Assembly (NCBI GenBank): GCA_949752795.1 | Contig: CATKHW010000424.1 | Location: 124,001-188,000, forward strand | Length of the DNA stretch: 64,000 nt | Source of the DNA: Hyperoodon ampullatus | Lineage: Eukaryota > Chordata > Mammalia > Artiodactyla > Ziphiidae | Direction of reading: 5' to 3' | Shown here: one piece after another, positions 63,121 through 64,000 of the stretch | Position numbering within the stretch: position 1 is the first letter of the stretch | How the letters are laid out: every line of letters starts with the position of its first letter | The notes under the pieces: generated by a model | The model's database searches: none | Told to the model about the DNA's origin: nothing | What the model saw: only the letters and a program-made list of their open reading frames with translations | Position numbers and translations under genes: made by a program

Positions 63121-64000
63121 GAAAAGGGTCATGGAGCATTTTGTGACAGGGATTATTGAACATTCTGATGTCAGGGGGCATGGAGCATTGTGATGACAGG
63201 GTTGAGGGAGTATTGTGATGACTAGTGATGGAACACTGTGATATCATTGGTGAGAGAGCATTTTGATGAGAAGTGCATGGAGCATTGTGATGACAAGGTT
63301 TATGGAGAATTTGATGACAAGGATGTGGAGCACTGTGATGACAAGCACATGGCGCATTGTGATGACATGTGTTATGAAGCATTGTGCTGACAAGCGCATG
63401 GAGCATTGTGATGACAAGGGTCATTGAGCATTGTGCTGACAAACGCATGGAGCATTGTGATGACAAGGGTGACAGAGAATTGTGATGAAAAGTTCATGGA
63501 GCATTGTGGTCACAAAGGTCACAGAGCCTTCTGTGACGAGGTCATGGACCATTGTGATGACAAATGTCATGAAGCACTGCAATGACTGTAGTCACGGAGT
63601 ATTGTGATTATACGGTTCTTGGAGCATTGTGATGCCAAGGGCATGGATCATTGTGATGAGAAGGCCATGGAGCATTCTGATGACATGTGTCATGGAGCTT
63701 TGTGATGACAAGGGAATGGATCATTGTCATAAAAACGGCATGGAGCCTTTTCACGACAGTGTTCATGGAGCATACTAATGACAAGTGTCAGGGAGCATTG
63801 TGATGATAAATGTATTGAGGATTGCGGTGACAAAGATCATGGAGCATTGTGATGAGAAAACCATTCATAATAGTGATGACGAGCGTCAGGGGGCATTTTG
63901 ATGACAAGTGTTATGGAACACTGTGATCACAAGGATTTGGAGCATTGTGGTGACAGATGTCATGGAGCATTTTGATTTCATTGTGATGACAATAGCATGA
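63121..64000 (+). repeat. Terminal duplication, right copy, part 2
   Basis: Counterpart of about 1621-2690, truncated by the window edge. Private shared strings are GGGATTATTGAACATTCTGA, GATATCATTGGTGAGAGAGC and CCTTCTGTGACGAGG. What follows to the right of the window cannot be judged. Confidence 0.83.

Larger units (their letters stand above)
19491..64000 (+). repeat. 24/25-bp minisatellite array, right block
   Basis: About 44.5 kb of the same unit in the same orientation, reaching the window end. The GATATCAGTGGTGAGAGAGC module, or a close variant, lies near 22039, 23706, 26131, 27810, 31876, 33671, 34700, 41049, 44421, 47100, 48345, 50845, 54480, 56376, 58148, 60020 and 63240, with a gutted copy near 58965. 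A GCTTGCTATGACAGG module lies near 30751, 35405, 37118, 41752, 41993, 45070, 47828 (changed), 49096, 52257 and 60797. I see no unique sequence, transposon insertion or gene anywhere in the block. Confidence 0.97.

Overview
The window is almost entirely tandemly repeated DNA. I find no credible protein-coding, tRNA, rRNA or CRISPR locus. It looks like mammalian constitutive heterochromatin. Three repeat systems are visible. (1) A 24/25-bp minisatellite with core CATGGAGCATTGTGATGACA plus a variable 4-5 bp tail (AGGG, AGGGT, AGTGT and similar) fills positions 1-7490 and about 19491-64000, always in the same orientation. (2) A 12.0-kb island of a much longer satellite (about 1.74 kb per monomer, six full monomers plus one truncated) occupies about 7491-19490. 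(3) Both arrays carry higher-order structure.

The island monomer is visibly built from the 3' part of a LINE-1 element: the C-terminal part of ORF2 and the start of the 3' UTR, in order and on the + strand, are degraded but recognisable. A near-perfect 74-bp palindrome with no loop interrupts the ORF2-like part of every monomer. An L1-derived tandem satellite of about 1.7 kb, with 3'-UTR sequence resembling the artiodactyl/cetacean L1 type, is what is known as the common cetacean satellite. I therefore infer a whale or dolphin, more likely a non-delphinoid one because the monomer is near 1.74 kb rather than near 1.58 kb. This identification rests on memory of the family, not on a database search.

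Layout. 1-7490: minisatellite, including a 1.4-kb higher-order repeat at 4.3-7.1 kb. 7493-19490: seven L1-derived monomers of 1737-1743 bp (the last 1.57 kb). Shared variants suggest a three-monomer higher-order unit of about 5.2 kb (monomers 1/4, 2/5, 3/6), with monomer 5 chimeric. 19491-64000: minisatellite with several tandem higher-order blocks: 43.4-47.9 kb, 53.5-58.3 kb (about 1.85-1.9 kb period), and numerous 48-123 bp local duplications. The first 2.7 kb of the window is a diverged copy of the last 4.9 kb, lacking an internal 2.34 kb.

The many short open frames on the minus strand are by-products of the 24/25-bp unit, whose complement lacks stop codons in two of three frames. No genes act together here. 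The interest lies in satellite architecture, array junctions, the palindrome and the history of unequal exchange.
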